A stretch of 64,000 bases of DNA from the NCBI GenBank assembly GCA_011526095.1, contig WYBA01000313.1, positions 1 to 64,000 of the forward strand, in the 5' to 3' direction. This stretch comes from Myxococcales bacterium (GTDB lineage Bacteria > Myxococcota_A > Polyangia > Haliangiales > Haliangiaceae). The notes below the pieces were generated by a model. The model had not been told where the DNA came from, did no database searches, and saw only the letters and a list, made by a program, of their open reading frames with translations. Below, piece after piece: positions 48,770 to 57,571 of this stretch (position 1 is its first letter; each line of letters begins with the position of its first letter). The position numbers and the translations under genes are program-made.

Positions 48770-50587
48770 TCAGAACACCTGCTCGAACCCGCCGGTGAAC
48801 CGGAAGTCGCCGCGGCGGTCGTCGTCGAGGGCGAACGCGAAGTCGAAGCGGTAGACGTCGTTGTCGAACTGCGGGATCAGCCCGCGGATCCCGAACCCGG
48901 CGTCGTGGTGGAGCGGCATCGTCTCGAACGACGCCGCCACGCCGCCCACGTCGTAGAACAGGATCGCGCCCCACCGCATGAACCACACCGGCACCGGCGG
49001 CGTCCGCAGCTCGGTCTGCCACAGCACGAGCCGGTCGCCGATGAACTCGTCGATGTCGAAGCCGCGCAGCCCGCTGTCGCCGCCGAGCCGGTAGTACTGG
49101 TTCTGGCGATCGTTCCACAGCGCCGCGCCGCGCACCGCGGTCACGACGCGGCCGAGCTCGAACGTCGGCGTGACCAGGCGGAGGCGCGCGTCGACGATGT
49201 TATCGATCGCCTCGCCGTCCTCGATCCGCGTCGTCGCGGAGACCCGCGCCGACCACGTGCCGTCGCCGAACGCGCCGGTGTAGCCGGCTGCGGCCGACAG
49301 CCTGACGAAGTCCGACTCCGAGCCCAGCCACGTGAACCCCGCGGTGACGCGCGTGTCGACGTCGGCGCCGAGCTGGACGTCCTCGGCGAGGTCGAACGTA
49401 CGGACGTTCTGGTAGTTGCGATAGCGCGGCTCGAACAGCGAGTAGCCGACGTAGAGGGCGGACGTGCGCTCGGACCGCGGGAGCCACTCCTCGGCGAACG
49501 CGCGGGCGAGGTCGGGATCGCCCGAGAAGTCGTCGAGCAGCTCCGGCCGGACGATCGACAGGGCGTAGCCGCCGCGCACGCGGTGCTCGACGCGCTCGCC
49601 GAAGCCGCGGACGACCGCGGCCGAGACGGCGAGCCGGCGCTCGCGCCAGTGGACCGGCAGCATGTCGTCGACCGGGGTGTCCGGCGCGTCCCACCGCCGC
49701 AGCCCGGCGCCAGCGAACCTCCGCTCGACGGAGTTGGCGTGGCTGAAGTCGATGCCGCCGCCCCACGCCTCGTCGAGGTTCCACAGCGGGCGCGACACCT
49801 CGATCGAGCTCTGCGAGCCCTCGAGGTCGCCGGAGGTGCGGTTGAACACCGGCCCGCCGGTGCCGCGCACGTCGAGGTGGCGGCCGAACATGTTCTTGTC
49901 GATGAACAACGGGCCCATCGTGTAGGCGCCCTGGTCCATGCGGAACGACAGCGCGAACAGCTTGCGCCGGCCGAACACGTTGTTCTCCGAGAACGCGAAC
50001 GACAGGAACGTGAGCTGGCTCTGCTGGAGCTCGAACCGGGTGTTGAGCCGCAGGCTCCACACGTCGCGCGTGACGACGAGCAGGTCGACCTCGTCGGGCG
50101 CGCCGCCCACCGCCTCGACCGCGACGATCGCGGCGGCGGTGGTGAAGATCTTGTCGCGGACGCGGCGCAGGCTCTCGTCGACGAGGCGATCGTCCCACCG
50201 CGCGCCCGGGCGCAGGACGATCTCGCGCTCGACGACGTCCTCCTCGGAGGTCCAGTGGAAGACGTTGAACCAGCGGAGCGGCCCGTCACCCGGGCCGAAC
50301 ACGTCGTGGTTGACGACGATGATGCGGCGGACGGTGCGACCGGCCGGCGCGCGGACGACGGTGAGGCCGCGCGCGGCGAGCGCCTCGGCGACCTCGCGGC
50401 GCTCGATCGAGGACAGGAGCAGCGTGCGATCGCACCGCGGCTCGCCGCGTTCGCACGCGACGCGGTTGGCGACGAGCGCGGCGCGATCCGGCGCGGCAGG
50501 TGCGGCCTCGTCGGCGCGCGCGGGCGCCGAGGCCAGCAGCGCGGCCACGGCGAGCGCCAGCGCGGGGGGAAGGCGGAGCGCGCTCAC
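48770..50587 (-). CDS. Omp85/BamA-like outer-membrane protein
   Basis: The product has 605 residues from GTG 50587. A signal peptide ending APARA is followed by a POTRA-like region (RRIIVVNHDVFGPGDG, RRVRDKIFTTAAAIVAVEAVG). The remaining 400 residues alternate beta strands of an outer-membrane barrel. Near the end comes GGDSGLRGFDIDEFIGDR, the conserved Omp85 loop with Arg-Gly. The final residue is Phe, as in most barrel proteins. It might insert or translocate a partner protein or lipid. It is coupled by GTGA to the thioredoxin-like gene upstream. Confidence 0.85.
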   Translation of the reverse strand: MSALRLPPALALAVAALLASAPARADEAAPAAPDRAALVANRVACERGEPRCDRTLLLSSIERREVAEALAARGLTVVRAPAGRTVRRIIVVNHDVFGPGDGPLRWFNVFHWTSEEDVVEREIVLRPGARWDDRLVDESLRRVRDKIFTTAAAIVAVEAVGGAPDEVDLLVVTRDVWSLRLNTRFELQQSQLTFLSFAFSENNVFGRRKLFALSFRMDQGAYTMGPLFIDKNMFGRHLDVRGTGGPVFNRTSGDLEGSQSSIEVSRPLWNLDEAWGGGIDFSHANSVERRFAGAGLRRWDAPDTPVDDMLPVHWRERRLAVSAAVVRGFGERVEHRVRGGYALSIVRPELLDDFSGDPDLARAFAEEWLPRSERTSALYVGYSLFEPRYRNYQNVRTFDLAEDVQLGADVDTRVTAGFTWLGSESDFVRLSAAAGYTGAFGDGTWSARVSATTRIEDGEAIDNIVDARLRLVTPTFELGRVVTAVRGAALWNDRQNQYYRLGGDSGLRGFDIDEFIGDRLVLWQTELRTPPVPVWFMRWGAILFYDVGGVAASFETMPLHHDAGFGIRGLIPQFDNDVYRFDFAFALDDDRRGDFRFTGGFEQVF

Positions 50588-51159
50588 CGGTCGGACGGCT
50601 CGTTGCCCGCGCGCCACTTGATGCCGCAGCCGATCGCGGCGTGCCCGGGGTGCGGCGGCGCGGCGCCCGCGACCACCGCCGCGACCGCGGCGCGCAGCTC
50701 GTCGCCGGTGACCTCGGCCGCGCCGCCCGGGCGCGTGGCGTCGAACCGGCCGTGGTAGACGAGGCGGCGGGCGGCGTCGAAGACGTAGAACTCGGGCGTG
50801 CAGGCCGCGCGGTAGGCGTGGGCGACGGCCTGGGTCTCGTCGAACAGGATCGGGAAGGTCCAGCCGATCTGGTCCGCCACGCGCGCGAGCTCGGCCGGGG
50901 CGTCGTCGGGATAGCGGGACGGATCGTTGGCGGCGATCCCGACGACACCGACGCCCTGGGGGATCACGTCGCGCGCGAACGCGGCGATGCCGGCGCGCAG
51001 GTGCTTGACGTAGGGGCAGTGGTTGCACGTGAACACGACGACCGTGCCGCGCGGGCCAGCGACGTCGTCGAGCGTGACCGTGCGGCCGGCGCGCACGTCG
51101 GGCAGCGCGAACGGGGGCGCCTCGGTGCCGAGCGGGAGGCGAGACGACGGCTGCGTCAT
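50584..51159 (-). CDS. Thioredoxin-fold (AhpC/TSA-like) redox protein
   Basis: The product has 191 residues from ATG 51159. It begins with a peroxiredoxin-like APPFALPDVRAGRTV block. The active site is VVVFTCNHCPYVKHL, a CxxC motif in the form seen in a bacterial thioredoxin family with CNHCPYVK. TPEFYVFDAARRLVYHGRFD follows, with the conserved cis-Pro. No signal peptide is evident. The exact redox substrate is unknown. Confidence 0.88.
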   Translation of the reverse strand: MTQPSSRLPLGTEAPPFALPDVRAGRTVTLDDVAGPRGTVVVFTCNHCPYVKHLRAGIAAFARDVIPQGVGVVGIAANDPSRYPDDAPAELARVADQIGWTFPILFDETQAVAHAYRAACTPEFYVFDAARRLVYHGRFDATRPGGAAEVTGDELRAAVAAVVAGAAPPHPGHAAIGCGIKWRAGNEPSDR

Positions 51160-51265
51160 GGCGCGCATCGTACGTCGGGGGGCGGGGTGCGGCCAGGGCG
51201 CACGATCATTCGACGTGGGGGCCGCGTGCGTGCATCACGGCCGGAAGCTGCCGTACAATGGGGCC

Positions 51266-53335
51266 GTGTTCTGCCCGGTCTGCCGTTCGGAGTACGCAGA
51301 CGACTGGAAGGTGTGCCCGAAGGACGCGGCGCACCTGTTGAGGAGCCAGTTCGTCGGCAAGTACCGCATCGACAGCCTGCTCGGCGCGGGCGGGATGGGT
51401 GCCGTGTACAAGGCGTTCAACCCCGACACGCAGTCGACGGTCGCGGTCAAGCTGATGCACGGCGGCGCCGCGGCGGCGGACGCGTCGCGGCAGCGGTTCC
51501 AGCGCGAGGCGGCGTCGGTCGCGGCGCTGCGCACGCGCCACGTGGTCAGCATCTACGACTTCGGCAGCGAGCCGGACGGCACGCTGTACCTGGTGATGGA
51601 GTACCTGCAGGGGCACGCGCTGCGCAACGAGATCGCGCCCGCGCCGAACCTGGTGCCGCTGCCGCGGGTGCACTTCATCTTCGACCAGGCGCTGCGCGGG
51701 CTGGGTGCCGCCCACAAGGCCGGGATCGTCCACCGCGACCTCAAGCCGGAGAACGTGTTCGTCGCGGACACGGACGACGGCGAGGTCGTGAAGATCCTCG
51801 ACTTCGGGATCGCGCGGCAGTCGCGGGGCGACACGCCGAACCTCACGCACTCGGGCGCGCTGATGGGGACGCCGGCGTACATGGCGCCGGAGCAGGTGGC
51901 CGGCAACCGCGGCCAGGTCGGCGCGCACAGCGACGTGTACGGGATGGGGGTCATCCTGTACGAGCTGCTGACCGGCGCGTCGCCGTTCCACGCCGAGACG
52001 CTGAGCGAGGTGCTGAGCAAGATCCTGTCGCGGACGTTCGCGCCCCTGGCGGAGGCGCGGCGCGACCTTCCGCATGCCGTGTACCAGCTCGTCGAGCGCG
52101 CGCTCTCGGACGACCCGCTGCAGCGGTTCACCGACGCGCAGGCGATGCGCGAGGCGTGGATGGCCGCGTGGGCGCAGATGCCCGGCGAGGTCCGCAACGC
52201 GACGGTGCCTTCGTTCCACCGCGCCGGCCCCGCCGAGGATCGGCCGAGCGGGCCAGCCGTGGGCGTGAACACCGAGCTCCCGGCCGGCACCCCGACGGCG
52301 AGGGTACGCGGCGGCAGCCACGAATACAGCCAGGACGCGCTCGCCGCGACCGCGGCGGGCCTGAGCCTGGCCGGCGCCGGTGCCGCCCACCCGTCCACCG
52401 CGTCGAGTACCGGTGCCGCCCACCCGTCCGCGACTGGCGGTGCCTTCGACCCGCGTCAATCGGTGACTCCAGGCCCGGTCGTCGTCGCCTCAACGCCTGA
52501 CCGCGGGGCCAGATCCCGAATCCCACTCCTTGTCGGTGGCGCCCTCCTCCTCGCGGGCGGAGCGGCCGCGGCGTTCTTGCTCACGCGCCCCTCGGGTGGC
52601 GCCCACCCGGATCGCCCGGGCCCGGATGCCGCCCACCCGTTACTGGGTGCCGCCCACCCGGACGCGGGCCCCGGCGTTCCCCTAGACGGAGGATCCACCA
52701 CGGCGAGCCGCCCCAATGCCGCTTCGAGCGCCCCACCGCCCGATCCAACGCCCCCCGGCATGACGCGCATCGAGGGCGCAACCTTCGACATGGGCGTCGA
52801 CGAGCGCACGGCCAAGGGCTTCGACTACGCCGACCTGGCCCACCCGGTCACGGTCGCCGCCTTCTACCTCGACAAGCACGAGGTCACCGCCGCGGCGCTC
52901 GACGCGACCGACTCCGACGGTCAGCTCCCGGCTCGCTCCGTCACCTGGGAGCAGGCGCGCGACGCTTGCGCCAAGCGCGGCGCGCGCCTGCCCACCGCCG
53001 CCGAGTGGGAGCTCGCCGCGCGCGGCGGCCCGCTCTCACCGAAGGCAGCCCGGCTCCGCGCCGGTCGCGACAGCGGGCCAGCCCCCGTCGGCACGCACCC
53101 CGGCGACTGCACCCCCGCCGGGGTCTGCGATCTCCTCGGCAACGTGATGGAGTGGACCGCGGACGAGTGGCCCGGGGATTCCACGCAACGGGTCGTGCGC
53201 GGCGCCAGCTTCACGGTGTCACCGACGGCCAAGTGGTACGCCAGCATCCACGCACGACTGCCGCTCCCCCCGACGACGGCCGATCCCGAGATCGGGTTCC
53301 GTTGCGCTGCGGACGCGCCCGCGTCCGCGCCCTGA
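51266..53335 (+). CDS. Ser/Thr protein kinase with C-terminal formylglycine-enzyme-like domain
   Basis: The product has 689 residues from GTG 51266. It opens with a zinc ribbon (FCPVCRSEYADDWKVCPKD). The kinase core has a GAGGMGAVY P-loop, VAVKLM, HRDLKPEN and DFGIA. A Pro/Ala-rich linker, a single membrane helix (LVGGALLLAGGAAAAFLL) and more linker with repeated AAHP units follow. The last 190 residues resemble the FGE-sulfatase domain: MTRIEGATFDMGVDE, LPTAAEWELAARG, GNVMEWTADEW and VRGASF. The kinase is cytoplasmic and the FGE-like domain should face the periplasm. No paired sulfatase is present. Confidence 0.9.
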   Translation: MFCPVCRSEYADDWKVCPKDAAHLLRSQFVGKYRIDSLLGAGGMGAVYKAFNPDTQSTVAVKLMHGGAAAADASRQRFQREAASVAALRTRHVVSIYDFGSEPDGTLYLVMEYLQGHALRNEIAPAPNLVPLPRVHFIFDQALRGLGAAHKAGIVHRDLKPENVFVADTDDGEVVKILDFGIARQSRGDTPNLTHSGALMGTPAYMAPEQVAGNRGQVGAHSDVYGMGVILYELLTGASPFHAETLSEVLSKILSRTFAPLAEARRDLPHAVYQLVERALSDDPLQRFTDAQAMREAWMAAWAQMPGEVRNATVPSFHRAGPAEDRPSGPAVGVNTELPAGTPTARVRGGSHEYSQDALAATAAGLSLAGAGAAHPSTASSTGAAHPSATGGAFDPRQSVTPGPVVVASTPDRGARSRIPLLVGGALLLAGGAAAAFLLTRPSGGAHPDRPGPDAAHPLLGAAHPDAGPGVPLDGGSTTASRPNAASSAPPPDPTPPGMTRIEGATFDMGVDERTAKGFDYADLAHPVTVAAFYLDKHEVTAAALDATDSDGQLPARSVTWEQARDACAKRGARLPTAAEWELAARGGPLSPKAARLRAGRDSGPAPVGTHPGDCTPAGVCDLLGNVMEWTADEWPGDSTQRVVRGASFTVSPTAKWYASIHARLPLPPTTADPEIGFRCAADAPASAP
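52379..52661 (+). repeat. Dispersed short repeat (GGTGCCGCCCACC) in kinase linker
   Basis: Exact or near-exact copies lie at 52379-52392 and 52412-52425, and looser copies near 52605, 52623 and 52647. The unit has a 4-bp inverted repeat (GGTG/CACC) around CCGCC and encodes AAHP-type peptides in the linker. The reverse complement, GGTGGGCGGCACC, appears beside the transposase gene at 57418 and 57465 and at 63662, 63684 and 63896. A repeat family spread by a RAYT-like enzyme is a reasonable explanation. Confidence 0.6.
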
Positions 53336-53349
53336 CCGCCGAGGCCTCC

Positions 53350-56259
53350 ATGAGATCGCTCGTCCTTGCCGTCGTCGCGTGCCTCGCCCTCGCCGCGAGC
53401 GCGTCCACCGCCCACGCGGTCAAGCGCCCCTGCCCTTCGGGTGAGGTCTGGGATCCGAACCGCGGCGACTGCGCGAAGAAGAAGAAGGTCAAGCGCCAGT
53501 CTCCTGAAGAGAAGTACTACGAGGCGCTCGAGCACCTCGAGGGGAGCGCCAAGAACGCCAGCATCGCGCGCGCGATCGAGCTGTTCGAGGACGCGTGCGA
53601 ACGCAAGCTCGGCGCCGCGTGCACGCAGCTGGGCTTCGTGCACCTGCGCGGCCGCGGCGTCGCCGCCGACGCGCGCAAGGCGCTCGAGCACTACGAGCGC
53701 GCCTGCAAGCTCGGGGACACCGACGGCTGCATCGGCGCCTCGGACATCCACGGCTCGGGCGTCCTCGGGAAAATCGATCACGCGCGCGCCGTGAAGCTCC
53801 TCGACCAGGCATGCACCGCGGGATCGGGCCGCGGCTGCCACGGCCTCGCCGGCAAGTACCAGCGCGCGCTCGGCGTATCCGAGGACGCAGCGCGCGCCGC
53901 GACGCTCTACAAGCAAGCTTTCGGGATGCTCGAGGGCGAGTGCGCCAAGGGCGTCGGCGCGAGCTGCGCGCTCGTCGGCTCGATGTATCGGGACGGCGAC
54001 GGCGTCACCCAGGACCTGACGCGCGCCCGCGAGATGTTCGAGAAGGGCTGCGCCGGGGCCGCCGGTGACGCCTGCTACTACCTCGCGCTGCTCTACGAGT
54101 ACGGCAACGGCGTCACGATCGATCTCGAGCTCGCGTACCAGCACTATGAACGCGCGTGCCAGCGCTACGACCACCCGGACGGCTGCTTCGGCGCCGGCGC
54201 GCTGCTGGCGCTCGGTAGCATCACGCGCGACCTCAAGGTGCTCGAGCCGATGGCCCAGCGGGCTTGCCAGCTGTCGCAGACGCGGTGCGATTTGCTCGGC
54301 TTCATCCTCGGACAGGGCATCGGTGTCACCCAGGATCTGCCCGCGTCCGCGCGCTGGTACGACGTCGCCTGCACGCAAGGCAACGGCGTCGCGTGCCGCG
54401 TCATGGGCGACAAGACCTCCAACGGCACCGGCGTCAGCGTCAACGCGTCCGCGGCCGTGAAGTACTGGGAGAAGGCGTGCGAGCTCGGCGAGGGCCTCGG
54501 TTGCACGTGGGCCGGCAAGTATCACTTCTGGGGTGACGACGCGAGCGGCCTCGCGAAGCAGCCGGCGCGCGCGTTCGAGCTCCTCCACCTCGGGTGCCTG
54601 CGCGACGATCACGAGGCGTGCCAGTGGGCGGGCGAGCTGCTCACCCTCGGCACCGACGGTACCGGCGTCGCCGACCCCAAGCGGGGGGTCCTCTACTTCG
54701 ACGCCGGCTGCTCGCTCGGCCGCGGCCAGTCGTGCTCGTGGGCGGGCGACCTCTACGACGACGGCCGCGCGACGGGTGCCGCCGACCCGGCCACCGCGAT
54801 CCGAAACTGGGAGACCGGCTGCTTCGCGACGGTCAAGCCCGAGGTCTTCGGCTGCCGCCAGGCCGGCGCGCGACGCCGCACGGGCGACCGGGCCGACAAG
54901 GACCTCGCGGCCGCCGCGCGCGCGTACACGCGGGCCTGCGAGCTCGAGGGCGGCGACGACTGCATGACCGCCGACACGATCATCGGCGAGGGCGGGCTCG
55001 ACGCCGACGCGCAGGCCGCGCTCCGGCTCGCCGCGGACACGGCGTGCACCCGCCCCGATGACCAGGGCGGACGGATCGAGACGGCGTGCGTGACGATCGC
55101 GTACCTGCAACGCAACGGCTCGAGCGCGTTCACCAAGGACCCGCGCGCGTCGATCGCGGGGCTCGAGGCATCGTGCGCGCGCGGCTACCACCACGCCTGC
55201 GTGCTCGCCGGCGAGGTGTACCAGTTCGGGCTCGGGGTGGTCACCAACGAGGACAAGGCGCGCCAGTACTTCGCGACGACCTGCGACGCGGGCTACCAGC
55301 ATGCGTGCTTCGCGCTCGCGAACTTCCTCAACGCCACCGGAAAGGAGAAGGAGGCGTTCGGACTGCTGACCAACGCGTGCAACGACGGACACCCGAGCGC
55401 ATGCAACGTGCTCGGCTTCTCCCACTACACCGCGCGTGGTGCCCGCTGGGACATCGCCGAGGCCGACCGGCTGTACGCACGCGCGTGCGAGCTCGGTGAC
55501 GCGGTCGGCTGCTCCAATGTCGGCGAGCTGTACCAGTACGGCATCGCCCACGAGCCGGACGCCGCCAAGGCGCGAGAGCTGTACCAGAAGTCGTGCGAGC
55601 TCGGATTCCAGGGCGGCTGTGGGCGGCTCGCGTACTACCTGGAGCGTGGCGAGGGAGGCGCGACCAAGGACGAGGCGCTCGCCGAGCAGCACTACACGGC
55701 GGCGTGCAACGCCGATTCGCCCGAGGCCTGTCGATCGCTGGCCGAGCTGCTCGAGCGCGGCGGACGCACGGCCCACTCGAAGATCGCCCAGCTCAAGCAG
55801 CGCGCGCTGGACAGCGCGAAGGAGCAGTCCGAGCGAAACCCGTACTACACGTGGGTGCTCGGAACGTTCCACCGCGACGGCGTCGCGACCGTGAAGGATG
55901 CGGCGAAGGCCGCCGAGCTGTTCGTGAAGGCGTGCGAGGGGTACGACCCGCTCGGGTGCCTCGACGCGGGGCGGCTGTACCTCGGCCACGGCGTCGAGGA
56001 CGGCTCGCTCCCGCGCAACCCCGAGCTCGCGGCGGTCCAGCTCGACAAGGCGTGCGCCGCGAACGTTGGCGAAGCGTGCAAGCTGGCCGACGAAGCCCGC
56101 GGCAAGGGTGGCGGGGGCGACGCGACCGTGCCCCTCACCCCGAAGAAGGGCGGATGCGCGTGCGATACCAGCAGCAGCTCGCCCTCCGTCGAGCACTTGC
56201 TCTGGATGCTGGCGCTCGTCTGGGGCATTCGACGACACGGCCGGCGCCGCCGGCGCTGA
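53350..56259 (+). CDS. Exported Sel1-repeat protein with MYXO-CTERM-like anchor
   Basis: The product has 969 residues. A signal peptide ends in STAHA. About twenty Sel1/TPR-like units follow, each with Cys pairs such as FEDACERKLGAACTQLGFVH and YERACKLGDTDGC. The tail reads KKGGCACDTSSS, a hydrophobic helix (VEHLLWMLALVWGI) and RRHGRRRRR. That is a Cys motif, helix and Arg cluster, as in MYXO-CTERM sorting signals. It is probably anchored at the cell surface with scaffold function. It starts 14 bp after the kinase stop and may be cotranscribed with it. Confidence 0.85.
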   Translation: MRSLVLAVVACLALAASASTAHAVKRPCPSGEVWDPNRGDCAKKKKVKRQSPEEKYYEALEHLEGSAKNASIARAIELFEDACERKLGAACTQLGFVHLRGRGVAADARKALEHYERACKLGDTDGCIGASDIHGSGVLGKIDHARAVKLLDQACTAGSGRGCHGLAGKYQRALGVSEDAARAATLYKQAFGMLEGECAKGVGASCALVGSMYRDGDGVTQDLTRAREMFEKGCAGAAGDACYYLALLYEYGNGVTIDLELAYQHYERACQRYDHPDGCFGAGALLALGSITRDLKVLEPMAQRACQLSQTRCDLLGFILGQGIGVTQDLPASARWYDVACTQGNGVACRVMGDKTSNGTGVSVNASAAVKYWEKACELGEGLGCTWAGKYHFWGDDASGLAKQPARAFELLHLGCLRDDHEACQWAGELLTLGTDGTGVADPKRGVLYFDAGCSLGRGQSCSWAGDLYDDGRATGAADPATAIRNWETGCFATVKPEVFGCRQAGARRRTGDRADKDLAAAARAYTRACELEGGDDCMTADTIIGEGGLDADAQAALRLAADTACTRPDDQGGRIETACVTIAYLQRNGSSAFTKDPRASIAGLEASCARGYHHACVLAGEVYQFGLGVVTNEDKARQYFATTCDAGYQHACFALANFLNATGKEKEAFGLLTNACNDGHPSACNVLGFSHYTARGARWDIAEADRLYARACELGDAVGCSNVGELYQYGIAHEPDAAKARELYQKSCELGFQGGCGRLAYYLERGEGGATKDEALAEQHYTAACNADSPEACRSLAELLERGGRTAHSKIAQLKQRALDSAKEQSERNPYYTWVLGTFHRDGVATVKDAAKAAELFVKACEGYDPLGCLDAGRLYLGHGVEDGSLPRNPELAAVQLDKACAANVGEACKLADEARGKGGGGDATVPLTPKKGGCACDTSSSSPSVEHLLWMLALVWGIRRHGRRRRR

Positions 56260-56262
56260 TCC

Positions 56263-57258
56263 GGGGGCCGGGAACGACGCACCGGCGCCTCCGACCTGGT
56301 CTCGCCCACCTGGATTTCTGCGCTCATCGCCGCCTCCGGTGGGCACCGTCCCTCCATCGGTCCTGAAGCACCGGTGGAGCCCGACGAAGAAGCCGTCGGG
56401 AAAGCCGCAACGGTCCACAGGTACCCCTTCGCGCAGGCGGTCCGACGCTGCACGGTAGGCTGACACGCCCGCCTTGAAGGACGCGACGTAGTCTCGCGCA
56501 CCCGAAGCCGTCGATGCGTGACAGCGGGGCGCGGTGGATCGACTCGGGGCGACCGGACGTGCACGGGGGTCGATCGCCCGCACGTGTTCGAGGCCCGCCA
56601 CGCGTGCCGGCGCGGACGCCTCGATCTCCGCGATCACCTGTTCGTGGCGAGCGCGCAGCTCCGTCGGTGACAGGGAACCCCAGATGGGAAGCGGAGCCAG
56701 CGTCACCACCGCGTCCCGTGCGAAGTCGGAGTCCCGCACGTCCCGCCCCCGACGACGCGCGCGGGTCACGCGATCCCGCGCGACGAACGACGTAGCCAGC
56801 GTCATGTCGCCGACGAGCGCGGGCACGGCCGAGGCACCGGGCCAGTCCCGAGGCGACGCGACTAGCCCCTCCTTCACCCCCTGGCCGGTCACGTAGCGGA
56901 ACCGGTCGACGAGGGCGTCGTCGTCGACCACCTCGATGAAGCGAGCGCGCCGCGCCCAGAGCGTGCCAGTCCACCCTCGCAGCCTGCCGACCTCGCGCCC
57001 GATGCGGTGGTTCACGTACCCCTGGAACCGAACGAGCTCGTCCCCGTCCTGGCTCGAGAGCAGAAGGTGGCCGTGGTTCGACAGGTAGCAGAACGCGTAC
57101 AGCGACACGGACGAGAACAGTTCCTGCGCGCGCGCGATCGTGCCGAGCACGATGTGGCGCACCTCCGGATCGGGCCTCAGGAGAAACCGCTCCTGAAACG
57201 TCCGGGTGGTGGCCTCGTAGACCGCGCCAGGGCGGAACCAGAGCAGCGGACGCGTCAT
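56263..57258 (-). CDS. RAYT-like (REP-associated Y1 tyrosine) transposase, 3' end unclear
   Basis: The supported part is about 330 residues from ATG 57258. The Y1_Tnp core is visible: LYAFCYLSNH62GH64LLLS carries the HUH metal motif, and FRY122VTGQGVKEGLVASPRDWPGAS has the usual position of the catalytic Tyr. The frame has no stop near the expected end; it stays open antisense to the Sel1 gene down to 52921. A frameshift into the neighbouring frame would end at 56324. The listed 3' boundary is therefore only approximate. No terminal inverted repeats are seen. Confidence 0.72.
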
Positions 57259-57571
57259 GCCTCCGGGCAGAGCACTCGCCGTGCCCACACAACTCCGCGA
57301 ATCGTCGAGTCATATGTCCGCCTATCGGACAGACTGGGCGCAACCCGGACGCCACGTCGCTGCCGCCGACACTTGCGCGCCAACTCTGGTCCGGCACGGG
57401 TCTCAGCACGCCGATCCGGGTGGGCGGCACCGCGCCAGCGCACCAGCTACGGCACCGCCGATCCGGGTGGGCGGCACCGCGCCAGCGCACCAGCTACAGC
57501 ACCGCCGCCACGCCGCCCCGGCACCGCGCCAGCGCACCAGCTACAGCACCGCCGCCACGCCGCCCCGCGCC
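57259..57571. repeat. Non-coding region with 47-bp tandem repeat between transposase and prmC
   Basis: At 57404-57566 there are about 3.5 copies of a 47-bp unit. Copies end in CACCGCGCCAGCGCACCAGCTAC at 57450, 57497 and 57544; a last partial copy stops at 57566, 6 bp short of the prmC stop. The first two copies contain GATCCGGGTGGGCGGCACC; the later ones instead have GCCACGCCGCCCC. The remainder, 57259-57403, shows nothing recognisable. Tandem REP-like units beside a RAYT gene are typical of the family. Confidence 0.7.

Noticed and set aside
52921-56262. Continuation of the transposase frame as a giant protein
   Set aside because: No protein motif is visible beyond the transposase region and the sequence is antisense to a convincing Sel1 gene. 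I treat it as a missing stop rather than a real fusion.
57404-57566. CRISPR array
   Set aside because: Units are directly adjacent with no unique spacers, the repeat is 47 bp, and no cas genes are nearby.
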